A stretch of DNA of 61,799 nt, from contig CAAFRB010000107.1 in the NCBI GenBank assembly GCA_900765095.1, forward strand, positions 1-61,799, written 5' to 3'. The notes beneath the pieces are model-generated. The model made no database searches and had not been told where the DNA came from. It saw nothing but the letters and a program-made list of their open reading frames with translations. Origin of the DNA: Clostridia bacterium (GTDB lineage Bacteria > Bacillota > Clostridia > TANB77 > UBA1234). The position numbers were made by a program, and so were the translations under genes. Shown piece by piece: positions 33,993 to 42,353 of this stretch (its first letter is position 1; each line of letters starts with the position of its first letter).

Positions 33993-34472
33993 ATGAATAT
34001 CAAAATCATTTGTCTTGGCAAAGTAAAAGAAACTTCACTTAGTAATCTAATTGATGAGTATAAAAAGAGAATTTCTAAATATGCAAATATTGAAATAATT
34101 GAACTTCAAGATGAGCCATTGCCTAATAATCCTTCAAAAAAGGATATACTAAACATCAAGAAAGTAGAAGCAACAAGAATAAAATCCAAGATTCATCCTT
34201 CCGATTTTGTTGTGTGTCTTGATCAGTATGGGAAACAACTTACTTCTGAAGAGTTATCAGATAAAATTCAAGACATTACTGTAAAAGGATTTAGCACAAT
34301 TGATTTTATAATCGGTGGTACTACAGGTCTTGAAAAGGAATTAGTTGCTAACAGTAATCTTGTATTATCCTTTTCAAAACTAACATTTCCACATCAGCTT
34401 ATTAGATTATTTTTATCTGAACAAATTTTCAGAGCTTTTAAAATTATGAATAATGAAAGATACCATTGGTAA
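33993..34472 (+). CDS. rlmH: 23S rRNA (pseudouridine-1915-N3)-methyltransferase
   Basis: A small SPOUT-class methyltransferase of 159 residues that methylates pseudouridine 1915 in helix 69 of 23S rRNA on assembled ribosomes. The N-terminus IKIICLGKVKE, the SAM-binding trefoil-knot segment FIIGGTTGLEKEL and the conserved tail HQLIRLFLSEQIFRAFKI...NERYHW are all present. The start at 33993 has GAGGTG upstream. It converges on the Tad-like operon with only a 4-base gap, and a GTTAGC/GCTAAC palindrome spans the junction. Confidence 0.96.
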   Translation: MNIKIICLGKVKETSLSNLIDEYKKRISKYANIEIIELQDEPLPNNPSKKDILNIKKVEATRIKSKIHPSDFVVCLDQYGKQLTSEELSDKIQDITVKGFSTIDFIIGGTTGLEKELVANSNLVLSFSKLTFPHQLIRLFLSEQIFRAFKIMNNERYHW

Positions 34473-34476
34473 TATG

Positions 34477-34866
34477 TTAGCGCTTGCTAACTGAATTTCT
34501 TTCCACTACCATTGGTATTTTTTTATTGCCTATCAATGGTAAATCAATATTATACTCATAATTCAATTTAATATAAATCGGATGACCATACTCAACTCTG
34601 CTTGATGTATATGATAATTTTAGATTATCTTCTTCAAATCCTTGTTCAATGAGTTCTTCTTTTAAGGAATTCATTTCTCTTTTTGTTAAGTACCCGTACT
34701 CTTCCATTACGAATACGTATTTGATACATGCACTTGATAATCTCTCATACCATATATATGGCATTAATATTTTTATTGCAATTACTATTAATGTTGATAC
34801 AATAGCAATTCCTATTGCTATAATAATCGGAGTGGTCAATATTGCACTACCCTTATTTCTTTTCAT
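34477..34866 (-). CDS. DUF4320-type pilin-like membrane protein
   Basis: A 129-residue protein with a prepilin-like head (MKRNKGSAILTTPIIIAIGI, hydrophobic to residue ~34) and a basic, beta-containing C-terminal domain. It resembles DUF4320 proteins that sit in Tad-type pilus or secretion loci of Clostridia, probably as a minor pilin or TadE-like subunit. It is the last gene of the 40.5-34.5 kb locus, 14 bases after the next pilin-like gene. Seen: the head motif. Inferred: processing by a prepilin peptidase encoded elsewhere. Confidence 0.7.
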   Translation of the reverse strand: MKRNKGSAILTTPIIIAIGIAIVSTLIVIAIKILMPYIWYERLSSACIKYVFVMEEYGYLTKREMNSLKEELIEQGFEEDNLKLSYTSSRVEYGHPIYIKLNYEYNIDLPLIGNKKIPMVVERNSVSKR

Positions 34867-34880
34867 AATACCCCCTCAAA

Positions 34881-35372
34881 TCAATATTCTGTCATCATAT
34901 TCAAATTCACATCTTCATGAATTGTAAAGCAAAAAATTTCTTCTAAAAATTCTTTTAATATAATAGGCCTAACCTTAACTTTTAAAACAGTATGTATTGT
35001 TCTCTCGTCACATCTTTTTTTAGTGAAATTATCTTTTTTATTTTTGTTATAAACTTCATATTCTTCAATGCTGATGTGAGTTATAAGTTTATCTTCATTA
35101 GAAAAATTATCATCTAATTCATAATTTTTTATTAGAAGTTTTACAAATTCATCTTTATAGGCGTTCTTGTTATACGAGAACCTATCCGTGTTAGCCTTGT
35201 TTTTATTTACAGCTATAACAGCTGATTTATTCATTGAATACATGTCTAATTTAACACTATATAACACGCTATTTATATGACTCATAAATACGGCGATTAC
35301 AAATGTAACGATAACTATTGCAATAGCTACAAATACTATTCCTATTATCAGAACGTTCCCTTTATTATTCAT
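34881..35372 (-). CDS. TadE-like/minor pilin-like membrane protein
   Basis: A 163-residue protein starting MNNKGNVLIIGIVFVAIAIV, a prepilin-like signal with the Gly cleavage position followed by a ~28-residue hydrophobic helix, then a charged periplasm-side-type domain. Glu at +5 is absent, as in TadE/TadF-type subunits. It is cotranscribed with the DUF4320 gene. I could not identify a named family beyond this architecture. Confidence 0.65.
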   Translation of the reverse strand: MNNKGNVLIIGIVFVAIAIVIVTFVIAVFMSHINSVLYSVKLDMYSMNKSAVIAVNKNKANTDRFSYNKNAYKDEFVKLLIKNYELDDNFSNEDKLITHISIEEYEVYNKNKKDNFTKKRCDERTIHTVLKVKVRPIILKEFLEEIFCFTIHEDVNLNMMTEY

Positions 35373-35382
35373 ATCTTATTCC

Positions 35383-37026
35383 TCATTTTATATATTTTGA
35401 AATATCTCTGTTATACAATTCATCCCATCTCTCTGCAACATCTAATTGATATGTCTTTGTTCTTTTTCCATCTTCCGAATATGCTGTAAGTACTATGGTA
35501 TACGCACTACTCTTTCTAGTAAACAATTTTGATTCATCTATTTTAAATGCATCCTTTGATTCTTCTCTTAATGAATTCCATGAGTGCAAGCTAGGTGTTG
35601 TCCCATAAGGAATAACGTAAGTCATTGTGTATACTTTTTTATCTCCGTTTCTTGAAAGTTCTAAATTTCTAGGAAAACTATACGCTTTATTCAGTTGTTT
35701 TAATGTAGAATATCTTGTTTTTACTTTTCTGCTTCTAGGCTCGTCCCATTCAAAATTTTTAGTAACATCATCTAGCGTTTTTATTGACGAACCTCCTGCA
35801 AAGTTGAGATATACGCCACTTGCATCACTTGAAGTTTCAACTTGAACTTTTATAACTTGACCTGCACATATAAAGTTTCTTTTTCCATCTCTTGTTTTAT
35901 ATAAATCCACAAGCTTTTCTCTTCCAATATCATCTGTTGAAACTCTTTTTATAGAATACGAATAAATATAAGGTGCTTCTTTATTATTTCTTATATCTGG
36001 CATTTCAAATTTTTCATCTTCAAATTTTATATTAATAATCTCTTTTGTACTTGCATACATAACAGGATCTGATGCGAAATACGTAGATAAAAAAGCATTA
36101 CATTCTAATTCTATACTTACTTCTTTGGTGTTATAATCACTTCTATTTATTGTTAAACTTTCATCTTTCGAGATATTTATTTTTTTAGTTTCACTTATCA
36201 CATTCTTGCTTACGCCATTTACTTTAAGTTCAGCTTCTATAATCTTGACATGTTCTGCTTTTGCGTATTCATTTAGTCCTTCTAAATACGCACCGAAATT
36301 TAATGGAATTTCTATAACATCTTCATCTTTACCGGCTTTATATTCATTTCCATTCGGTAATTCAATTACACTATGTAACTTAGCATCTGCTGCCATTGGT
36401 GGCACCGAAAAAGTTGCAACCCAATAAACATTTCCTTCACCAGGTTTTTCTGTGTACACACTTCCAGCACTTCCCCATGTTGCATAACTTTCAACTCTTG
36501 CCTTATTTAATCCAATATTTAAAACTGTCAAATCATATTCAACTCCGAATCTAGAAAGTTTGCTATTTAGCATATATTCACGTTGTAAGTCGTATTGATA
36601 TTTACTCATATCATTCCATGATTCTAAAGCATCTTTTATTTCTCTATAGTTCCAATTTATTGGAGATGTTCCCGAATTATAATCATCTGGATAGATCTCA
36701 TTGTGTACTAATTTTCCTGTATAGTCTTCGCCTAAAATCCAATACTCTCCTCTTGTTCCAGTCCCATTCCATGCACCACCATTAAGTGTCCAATTTCCGT
36801 TTTTCGTAGTCTTCCACTTTTGCTTTTGAGTACTAATATTTAATGGAGAACCATATACAAAAATATTATATTTCTCATATATTTCTTCATTAAGCTTTAA
36901 TCCGTTTATGTTTGTTGTTTTCATTTGAATTGCATTTACCATATATTCAAAGCCACTGCTGTACGCATATATGCAACTAGGGATGATTGTTATAATTAGA
37001 ATTAATGAAATTAAAAATTTTTTCAT
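35383..37026 (-). CDS. Large secreted protein of the Tad-like locus (547 aa)
   Basis: An exported protein with a clear signal peptide (residues 1-21, ending near IYAYSS) and no membrane anchor. The mature part is beta-rich with many aromatic residues. The N-terminal ~200 residues contain WTLNGGAWNGTGTRGEYWI and NWNYREIKDALESW; the rest looks like several Ig-like sandwiches (VYWVATFSVPPMAADAKL, VKVQVETSSDASGVYLNF). I do not recognise it with certainty; DUF5704/Athe_2463-type exported proteins of Firmicutes pilus loci are one candidate. It could be an adhesin or cap exposed by the pilus system. An intergenic hairpin at 37051-37081 separates it from the SLH gene. Confidence 0.7.
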   Translation of the reverse strand: MKKFLISLILIITIIPSCIYAYSSGFEYMVNAIQMKTTNINGLKLNEEIYEKYNIFVYGSPLNISTQKQKWKTTKNGNWTLNGGAWNGTGTRGEYWILGEDYTGKLVHNEIYPDDYNSGTSPINWNYREIKDALESWNDMSKYQYDLQREYMLNSKLSRFGVEYDLTVLNIGLNKARVESYATWGSAGSVYTEKPGEGNVYWVATFSVPPMAADAKLHSVIELPNGNEYKAGKDEDVIEIPLNFGAYLEGLNEYAKAEHVKIIEAELKVNGVSKNVISETKKINISKDESLTINRSDYNTKEVSIELECNAFLSTYFASDPVMYASTKEIINIKFEDEKFEMPDIRNNKEAPYIYSYSIKRVSTDDIGREKLVDLYKTRDGKRNFICAGQVIKVQVETSSDASGVYLNFAGGSSIKTLDDVTKNFEWDEPRSRKVKTRYSTLKQLNKAYSFPRNLELSRNGDKKVYTMTYVIPYGTTPSLHSWNSLREESKDAFKIDESKLFTRKSSAYTIVLTAYSEDGKRTKTYQLDVAERWDELYNRDISKYIK

Positions 37027-37050
37027 TATACCTGCCTTTCAATTTTCTCT

Positions 37051-37081
37051 TTTAAAGAAGATGCTTTGGGGCCATCTTCTT
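37051..37081. other. Perfect intergenic hairpin in the Tad-like locus
   Basis: AAAGAAGATG and CATCTTCTTT pair over ten bases around GCCCCAAAG. No T-tract follows on the minus strand, so it may be an mRNA-processing or attenuating hairpin between the SLH gene and the 547-residue gene rather than a full terminator. Confidence 0.5.
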
Positions 37082-37137
37082 TAAAGGAGTGATATATTAA
37101 TCTCATAGAAAAAATCTATGGAATTTTTTTGGTTTTA

Positions 37138-38394
37138 CTATTTTTTATTGTATGAAATATAAAAAGTCGGAACTCCATATTCTTTTTGATAATAGTAGAT
37201 TATATAGTTTCCCATCTTTTTTACATCAATGTGTTCTTTATCTCTACCTATATTAGAAACATAATTTATATTTTTCTCTAGCATATACTCCAATATTTTT
37301 TCGGCATGCTGATATCCAAATTCTGCTTGTAAAGCATCTGCTAAAATCTTTTTCTTATATTCATCAATATATTTCTGTTCTAAGAAATCAGAGTATTCTC
37401 CCCACATTTTAATCACTTCTATTTTCAAATAACAATTATCATCAAACTCATCATGCATTGATGAACTTGCTAATTTATATAAGTCGTCTTCAAAATATGT
37501 AAAAGTAAAATCTGATCCTCCTTTTTCAATTTGATTTTTATTTTCTCCGTGTAATATCTTTAATTGATTAATTACATATTTTGATGGCGAATATACAACT
37601 TCAGTATACGTATTTTCAACTATTAGTGACTTTATTACTTTAATAACTTTTGGTATATTAATGATCTTGCTACTGATAGCATAACCATCACTATTTGAAT
37701 ATCTTCCACTATCATATATCAGTATTTCGTTATTTTTTATTTCGTAGTTATAAGAGTATTCATTAGCACTTGTACCGTAATTAGAAAGATTTGTTTTCTT
37801 TTCGGGCGAATATTTTTTATCTATACTAATTTGATTTTCAGCATCTATAATTCTATTTATTATAGTTACTGCTTCTGCTCTTGTTATATTATTCTCGCCT
37901 TTAAAAGTTTTATCTGAATATCCTTTTATAACACCTAAGTTAACTAACTTTAAAACATTGTTTTTATTTTCGGATTTTAAATCTTTTAATTTAGTTTTAC
38001 TTTTCTTAACATCAGTTAAGTCAATAACTTTTGATATTATATCTACAGCACCGTTTCTTGTTAATGACAAATTGTAATCAGAAAATTCTTTTTCTATTAA
38101 ATTGTTTTTCTTAGCCGTTTCAATATAGAAATCTGGCCAAACACTTTTTCCGACTCTTTCTATTTCATAATTTTCTGTCACAATTATCATCTTTAAAAAC
38201 TCTACCACACTTACTTTTTCATCGGGTTTAAAAGTCTCGTCGGCATAGCCATTTACTATTCCATTTTCTGTTGCCCTTATTATATTCTGTTTTGCCCAAT
38301 GATTATCGATGTCTTTAAATGTTGTATCACTTGCAAATACTATTTTTGAAAAGAGCACAAATCCTATTATTATAAATCCATATTTAGTTTTCAT
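37138..38394 (-). CDS. SLH-domain surface protein of the Tad-like locus
   Basis: A 418-residue exported protein: signal peptide (1-21), then three S-layer homology motifs. Motif one is FKDIDNHWAKQNIIRATENG with GYADETFKPDEKVSVVEF, the second is degenerate around residues 85-130, and the third contains VIKGYSDKTFKGENNITRAE. The C-terminal ~220 residues are unrecognised, charged and of mixed fold. SLH motifs bind pyruvylated cell-wall polysaccharide, so this protein could tether the locus products to the wall. Its own ribosome site is weak. A strong ribosome site (AAAGGAGTGC) instead precedes an 8-residue upstream frame at 38408-38434. Confidence 0.8.
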   Translation of the reverse strand: MKTKYGFIIIGFVLFSKIVFASDTTFKDIDNHWAKQNIIRATENGIVNGYADETFKPDEKVSVVEFLKMIIVTENYEIERVGKSVWPDFYIETAKKNNLIEKEFSDYNLSLTRNGAVDIISKVIDLTDVKKSKTKLKDLKSENKNNVLKLVNLGVIKGYSDKTFKGENNITRAEAVTIINRIIDAENQISIDKKYSPEKKTNLSNYGTSANEYSYNYEIKNNEILIYDSGRYSNSDGYAISSKIINIPKVIKVIKSLIVENTYTEVVYSPSKYVINQLKILHGENKNQIEKGGSDFTFTYFEDDLYKLASSSMHDEFDDNCYLKIEVIKMWGEYSDFLEQKYIDEYKKKILADALQAEFGYQHAEKILEYMLEKNINYVSNIGRDKEHIDVKKMGNYIIYYYQKEYGVPTFYISYNKK

Positions 38395-38407
38395 ATATTT
38401 CTGTATG

Positions 38408-38434
38408 TTACATTCTTAAATTCGAATGTGACAT
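38408..38434 (-). CDS. Putative 8-residue leader peptide before the SLH gene
   Basis: ATG at 38434 follows AAAGGAG and reads MSHSNLRM then TAA. The frame overlaps the inverted repeat ACATTC/GAATGT and ends 13 bases before the SLH ATG. It could support reinitiation or translational control. Its small size makes it uncertain. Confidence 0.3.
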   Translation of the reverse strand: MSHSNLRM

Positions 38435-38444
38435 GCACTCCTTT

Positions 38445-38768
38445 CTAATTTATTATCTTTGATATTCTTTGTGCAATATAGTCTTTGTTACAGTTATATG
38501 AGATTATATCTATTGTCTTATAACTATTAGCAATTTTCCAAATTATATCTTCATCTTTTTCTTTTGTTATGAAAATTAAGTTGTTATACTTTTTTAGCGA
38601 TTCATTCTCACTATCTTTTTCATCATATTCACTTAATACAACAAAATCATTTTTAGTAGCTCTAAAATTATAAGTATCTTTTACTTCAATGTTTTCTAAT
38701 CCATTTTCTATTAATTTATCTTTTAGTGTCAAATTCTTTTCAAGTTTGTCAATATAATATACTTTCAT
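38445..38768 (-). CDS. Pseudo-receiver-like small protein of the Tad-like locus (107 aa)
   Basis: The predicted strand-helix alternation (MKVYYID, KDKLIENG, FVVLSEY, NLIFITKE, IDIISY) fits a five-stranded receiver-type fold like the N-terminal domain of CpaE/TadZ, but the phosphoacceptor Asp and the ATPase half are missing. This assignment is inference from pattern and context. The start overlaps the end of the CpaB-like gene by 20 bases, with GAGGTGG upstream, so translation is coupled. It may position or regulate the pilus machine. Confidence 0.6.
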   Translation of the reverse strand: MKVYYIDKLEKNLTLKDKLIENGLENIEVKDTYNFRATKNDFVVLSEYDEKDSENESLKKYNNLIFITKEKDEDIIWKIANSYKTIDIISYNCNKDYIAQRISKIIN

Positions 38769-39462
38769 CTTCCACCTCTTTTGTAATACCAGTTATATTG
38801 AATGTCGCTATTTCTCTTAAAAGGTTTATTTGTTTTGCCTCCTCATTAGAAATTGCAACCATCACCGTATCAATATTTCCGTCATCTGGACCTTCAACTT
38901 TTAATCCATCGCTATTAAATGCCCCTAACACTTTTGTTTTATTTAATATTTTTATTATTGTGTATCCATCATATTCATCGCCTAATGATAGCCTCTCGTT
39001 ATCTAATAGAAATGTATTAGCATACTCGTTTTTTATAGTTGCATATACATTGATTAAAGAATTTTCTTTTATCGAATAAGAAACTCCATACTCTGCACTT
39101 TGAATCTTTATAGCAACTTTTTCTTTTCCTGGTTCAGTTTCATAAATAGAAAGATTCTCTTTTGTATCAAACTGTTCTTTTAACGCAACTTGATTTTTGT
39201 ATGCATTATCTTTTATATACAATCCTTCAATTTCAGAAAAGTTTTGTACTGCTGTTGCAGTTGTGAAAAAAGATATTGGCATGTCCATTTTTACAAACAT
39301 ATCTTCTGAAACTTTTCTATTCGATTCAACGTTTTCTTTAAAGGTCAGACACGATACTGTTGGCTCGTAGTTAATTAACTGCTTTTGAATGTGCGTTGAT
39401 ATAAAAAATATTATTATTGTTATTAATGCTGTGAGCCCAAGTAAATTTAATTTGTTTTTCAT
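38749..39462 (-). CDS. CpaB/RcpC-like SAF-domain pilus assembly protein
   Basis: A 237-residue protein with one N-terminal membrane helix (residues 7-25) and an extracytoplasmic part resembling the Flp pilus assembly CpaB/RcpC family. A SAF-like segment (VESNRKVSEDMFVKMDMP, ...GLYIKDNAYKNQVALKEQF) is followed by a beta region (VAIKIQSAEYGVSYSIKENSLINVYAT). CpaB proteins in Gram-positives are thought to stabilise or modify the pilus at the membrane. The start at 39462 has GGAGG upstream. It lies directly after the pilin gene, as is common in Tad loci. Confidence 0.7.
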   Translation of the reverse strand: MKNKLNLLGLTALITIIIFFISTHIQKQLINYEPTVSCLTFKENVESNRKVSEDMFVKMDMPISFFTTATAVQNFSEIEGLYIKDNAYKNQVALKEQFDTKENLSIYETEPGKEKVAIKIQSAEYGVSYSIKENSLINVYATIKNEYANTFLLDNERLSLGDEYDGYTIIKILNKTKVLGAFNSDGLKVEGPDDGNIDTVMVAISNEEAKQINLLREIATFNITGITKEVEDESILY

Positions 39463-39476
39463 ACCTGCCTCCAATC

Positions 39477-39668
39477 TTATACAGTAAATGGTGCACTTCC
39501 AGTACGTTCAAACCATGTAGATATTGTTGCCATCATATTGTTAAATAAGCTTTCCATTTGGGGATAAAATACTGTTATTACAATTACTAATAGTATTCCT
39601 GCAACAAGTATAACTTGCAATATTTCTGAACCTCTTTCTTCTTTTAATTTCATGACTAGTTTCTTCAT
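39477..39668 (-). CDS. Flp-type major pilin candidate
   Basis: A 63-residue protein with a basic leader (MKKLVMKLKEERG) followed by SEILQVILVAGILLVIVITV, the usual Flp/Tad prepilin plan: Gly at the cleavage site and Glu close after it, then a single hydrophobic helix. The tail has aromatic residues (FYPQM, WFERTG). Length and position between TadC-like and CpaB-like genes fit a Flp pilin. GGAGATG precedes the ATG. Confidence 0.78.
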   Translation of the reverse strand: MKKLVMKLKEERGSEILQVILVAGILLVIVITVFYPQMESLFNNMMATISTWFERTGSAPFTV

Positions 39669-39681
39669 AAAAACATCTCCT

Positions 39682-40512
39682 TTATTTAAAAATTGTATTA
39701 AACCCTTGTCCTATTGAAGTGAACAGAGGATAAAACGTTAGCAATATAATATTGCCTAATGCAACTATTACACCAAATGTTATGTACAACACTTTTGTAC
39801 GTGTTGTTTCTCTGATTTTTTCTATGTATTTGATTTTCAATACGTTAGATAGATTTTCTAATATTTCAATAATATCTCCAACTTTGTTATATTCTTTTAA
39901 TGAATTGCAAAACATATTTATTTCCAGTATGTCGAATTTGCTTTTCAACTCATCAAGTGCATCGTCAATATTAAACTCAGATAATTCATACTTCATTGAG
40001 AATTCCAATATTGCTTTTTTAAAGTCTTTGTTTTTACAATTTTCAAATTGTTTTTTTAATGAATCTTTTAATGTTAAATGTGCTGATAACTGTAAAGATA
40101 TTGAATTTACAACGTTTAATAAATCTATACATATTTCACTATCACGGGATTTTTTATTTATTAGAATATAGGCGTCTATAAAGTAATAGCCTATTATAAA
40201 AAATACTAAAGCTATGTAAACAGAATGGTAATTTATACTTCCTGCCAAAAATAATAAAAGTGCAAAAGATACTTTTAGAATGTAATATGAAATTGCATTT
40301 AATTTTAATGGGTAACCTTGCTTAGATAAAAAATTTTCCTTGGTTTTTAAAAAGTTAAATTTCGAAAAAAGTTCTTTTAAAGAGTATTCATTAGTTGTGT
40401 AATTTAGATTATTTCGCTTTTTGTATTTATCTGATTTTAAAGAAATAATGATTTTGCTTGCTATTAAATATGATAAAATAAAAAACAAAATATATAGCAG
40501 TATATTTATCAT
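39682..40512 (-). CDS. TadC/TadB-like type II secretion F-domain protein
   Basis: A 276-residue membrane protein: one N-terminal helix, two close helices around residues 80-120, a cytosolic helical stretch (NVVNSISLQLSAHLTLKDSL...EFNIDDALDELKSKF) and a C-terminal membrane helix, the GspF/TadB/TadC layout. It is the inner-membrane platform of the pilus. Only one such gene is here, whereas Tad systems normally have two. A strong promoter precedes it (40548-40576). Start set at ATG 40512, ten bases after AAGGA. Confidence 0.78.
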   Translation of the reverse strand: MINILLYILFFILSYLIASKIIISLKSDKYKKRNNLNYTTNEYSLKELFSKFNFLKTKENFLSKQGYPLKLNAISYYILKVSFALLLFLAGSINYHSVYIALVFFIIGYYFIDAYILINKKSRDSEICIDLLNVVNSISLQLSAHLTLKDSLKKQFENCKNKDFKKAILEFSMKYELSEFNIDDALDELKSKFDILEINMFCNSLKEYNKVGDIIEILENLSNVLKIKYIEKIRETTRTKVLYITFGVIVALGNIILLTFYPLFTSIGQGFNTIFK

Positions 40513-40547
40513 GACTTTCACGTCCTTATTTTTGTTTTTATGAGCTC

Positions 40548-40576
40548 ATTCTAATTAGTTTTTCTTCAAAAGTCAA
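40548..40576 (-). promoter_or_regulatory. Sigma-A promoter of the Tad-like operon
   Basis: On the minus strand TTGACT (40571-40576) and TAGAAT (40548-40553) are spaced by 17 bases, about 36 bases before the TadC-like start. It shows that the operon begins here and that no ATPase gene lies upstream in the same transcript. Confidence 0.78.
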
Positions 40577-40660
40577 CAAAAACAGTTCAGCTTATTTTAC
40601 ATATTTCGACAAATAGTGGTATAAATATGCTATACTTCAATAATTTTTGCACTCTCAAAA

Positions 40661-41188
40661 TTATATTATTACATTCCAAATTGTTACTGCCATTAGGAAA
40701 GCAATCAAATCGCAAAACAATCCTATCCACAATGCTTCTTTCGTTTTCTTTATACCTACTGTTGCTGTGTATATCGCTAACACGTATAATGTGGTATCAC
40801 TCGCACCCATTATTGTAGAAGCAATTTTTCCAACTAAACTATCTGGTCCATTTGAACTTAACACATCACTTAAGATTGCAAGTGCTCCGCCACCCGATAT
40901 ACTTCGCATAATTCCTATAGGTAAAACTTCTGCAGGTATTTTAAATACTGAAATAATAGGTCGAATTATATTTATAAATAAGTCCATGGCACCAGATACC
41001 TTAAATAAGTTTATTGCAACCACTACAGCTAACATCGTTGGAAATATTTTTGATATCACAGAAAAGCCTTCTTTTGCACCTTCAATAAAATAATCATAAG
41101 TAGAAACTTTTTTCCTTTCGCCAAATAAAACTACAGATAGTATTATTAAAGGAATCATCAAATATGATATGTATTCTATTATTTTCAT
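40661..41188 (-). CDS. spmB: Spore maturation protein B
   Basis: A 175-residue membrane protein with five helices and a nucleoside-recognition (Gate) domain, matching SpmB: FPTMLAVVVAINLFKVSGAMD, PAEVLPIGIMRSISGGGAL and the closing DTTLYVLAIYTATVGIKKTKEAL. SpmA and SpmB are needed for full spore-core dehydration and heat resistance. It is paired with spmA upstream with a 34-base gap. Confidence 0.93.
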   Translation of the reverse strand: MKIIEYISYLMIPLIILSVVLFGERKKVSTYDYFIEGAKEGFSVISKIFPTMLAVVVAINLFKVSGAMDLFINIIRPIISVFKIPAEVLPIGIMRSISGGGALAILSDVLSSNGPDSLVGKIASTIMGASDTTLYVLAIYTATVGIKKTKEALWIGLFCDLIAFLMAVTIWNVII

Positions 41189-41222
41189 TTCTTATCCCTT
41201 TCCAACCAAATTAATTTTATAA

Positions 41223-41798
41223 TTATTTTCTTTTAAAATACATGGTCTTTACAATAATTACACCAACTATAACAGCTGTAAAACTAGAGATAATAACTGG
41301 AATAACTACTTCTGCTGAATTTTGAGAACCATGAGATGCTCTTAATGCAATAACTGTTGTAGGTATAAGTTGTATTGATGACATGTTTAAAACAAGAAAC
41401 ATTAACATCGATTTACTTAAACAATCTTTTTGGGGATTAATTTTTTGTAATTCTTCCATTACTTTTAAACCTACTGGAGTTGCAACATTACCCAGCCCGA
41501 TTATATTAGCAGTCATGTTCATTGCGATGTTTCCTATAGCATTACTATCCTTTGGCACATCTGGAAATAAAAACTTTATCGCTGGATATACAACCTTTTG
41601 TGCTTTCTCTATTAATTTACTTTTCTCAGCTATGTTCATAAGTCCACTCCATAAACTTATTATTCCAAAAATATTTATACACGTTTCTATTGAACTTTTA
41701 GCCGATTCAAACAAGCTTGTTGTTATTTCTTCAACTTTACCATTGAATATCCCAACAACCAGTGATATAATAATTAGCCATGGCCATATTTTATTCAA
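41223..41798 (-). CDS. spmA: Spore maturation protein A
   Basis: A 191-residue membrane protein matching SpmA: WPWLIIISLVVGIFNGKVEE at the start, LWSGLMNIAEKSKLIEKAQ, NMTANIIGLGNVATPVGLKV and IQLIPTTVIALRASHGSQN. It acts with SpmB in spore-core dehydration. Start is uncertain: the TTG at 41798 has GAGGAG nine bases upstream and gives the usual SpmA N-terminus; an in-frame ATG at 41861 would add 21 residues but has no ribosome site. Confidence 0.9.
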   Translation of the reverse strand: MNKIWPWLIIISLVVGIFNGKVEEITTSLFESAKSSIETCINIFGIISLWSGLMNIAEKSKLIEKAQKVVYPAIKFLFPDVPKDSNAIGNIAMNMTANIIGLGNVATPVGLKVMEELQKINPQKDCLSKSMLMFLVLNMSSIQLIPTTVIALRASHGSQNSAEVVIPVIISSFTAVIVGVIIVKTMYFKRK

Positions 41799-41952
41799 AC
41801 TCAATCTCTCCTCATTGATTTTTTCATTAATATATATTACATTCATTTTATTAAAATTCATTCTACGAAATTTATTCCAAAAAAAATCCCTTTTTCCGCC
41901 GACTATGGTTTACACTTTTTTACACAATTTTCCACTATTTTACTTTTTCCTG

Positions 41953-41981
41953 TTGACTATTTTGCAAAAACGTGATATATT
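41953..41981 (+). promoter_or_regulatory. Sigma-A promoter of the AbrB-type gene
   Basis: TTGACT (41953-41958) and TATATT (41976-41981) are spaced by 17 bases, 36 bases before the ATG at 42018. Confidence 0.78.
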
Positions 41982-42017
41982 ATGCTCATCAAATTTACTA
42001 AGGGGGTATTTTTAAAA

Positions 42018-42260
42018 ATGAAATCAACAGGAATTGTAAGAAAAGTAGATGAATTAGGAAGAATTGTTTTACCAATCGAATTGAGAAGGACTCTTAACAT
42101 TGATATAAAGGATTCTATTGAAATTTATGTTGATAACTCTTCAATTGTTCTAAAAAAATATGAACCAACTTGTCTATTTTGCGGTGAAGCTGACAACGTT
42201 GTAACTTACAAAGATAAAAATGTTTGTAAGTCTTGCTTAGAAGAAATGAAAAGAATGTAG
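42018..42260 (+). CDS. abrB: AbrB/SpoVT-type transition-state regulator
   Basis: An 80-residue DNA-binding protein. The N-terminal swapped-hairpin domain MKSTGIVRKVDELGRIVLPI, ELRRTLNI is nearly the textbook AbrB sequence. The C-terminus has two CxxC pairs (CLFCGEA, CKSC), a zinc-ribbon-like tail common in clostridial AbrB. These proteins repress stationary-phase and sporulation genes. The start at 42018 has AAGGGGG at a long but workable distance. It is monocistronic, with its own promoter and two terminator hairpins. Confidence 0.93.
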   Translation: MKSTGIVRKVDELGRIVLPIELRRTLNIDIKDSIEIYVDNSSIVLKKYEPTCLFCGEADNVVTYKDKNVCKSCLEEMKRM

Positions 42261-42268
42261 TTTTAGTT

Positions 42269-42300
42269 GCGTGGACATGCTTCCACGCATTTTTACTTTT
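42269..42300 (+). terminator. Intrinsic terminator of abrB
   Basis: GCGTGGA and TCCACGC form a seven-base stem with a six-base loop, followed by ATTTTTACTTTTT, nine bases past the stop. Confidence 0.9.
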
Positions 42301-42308
42301 TACTTAAT

Positions 42309-42352
42309 AAGCTGCAAATCTGCTGTATTACAGACTCTGCAGCTTTTTATTA
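42309..42352 (+). terminator. Second hairpin after abrB, convergent with the RNA terminator
   Basis: AAGCTGCA and TGCAGCTT pair over eight bases around a 21-base loop that itself has a TCTG/CAGA stem, followed by TTTATT. It lies next to the minus-strand terminator at 42354-42393 and probably insulates the two transcripts. Confidence 0.6.
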
Positions 42353-42353
42353 T

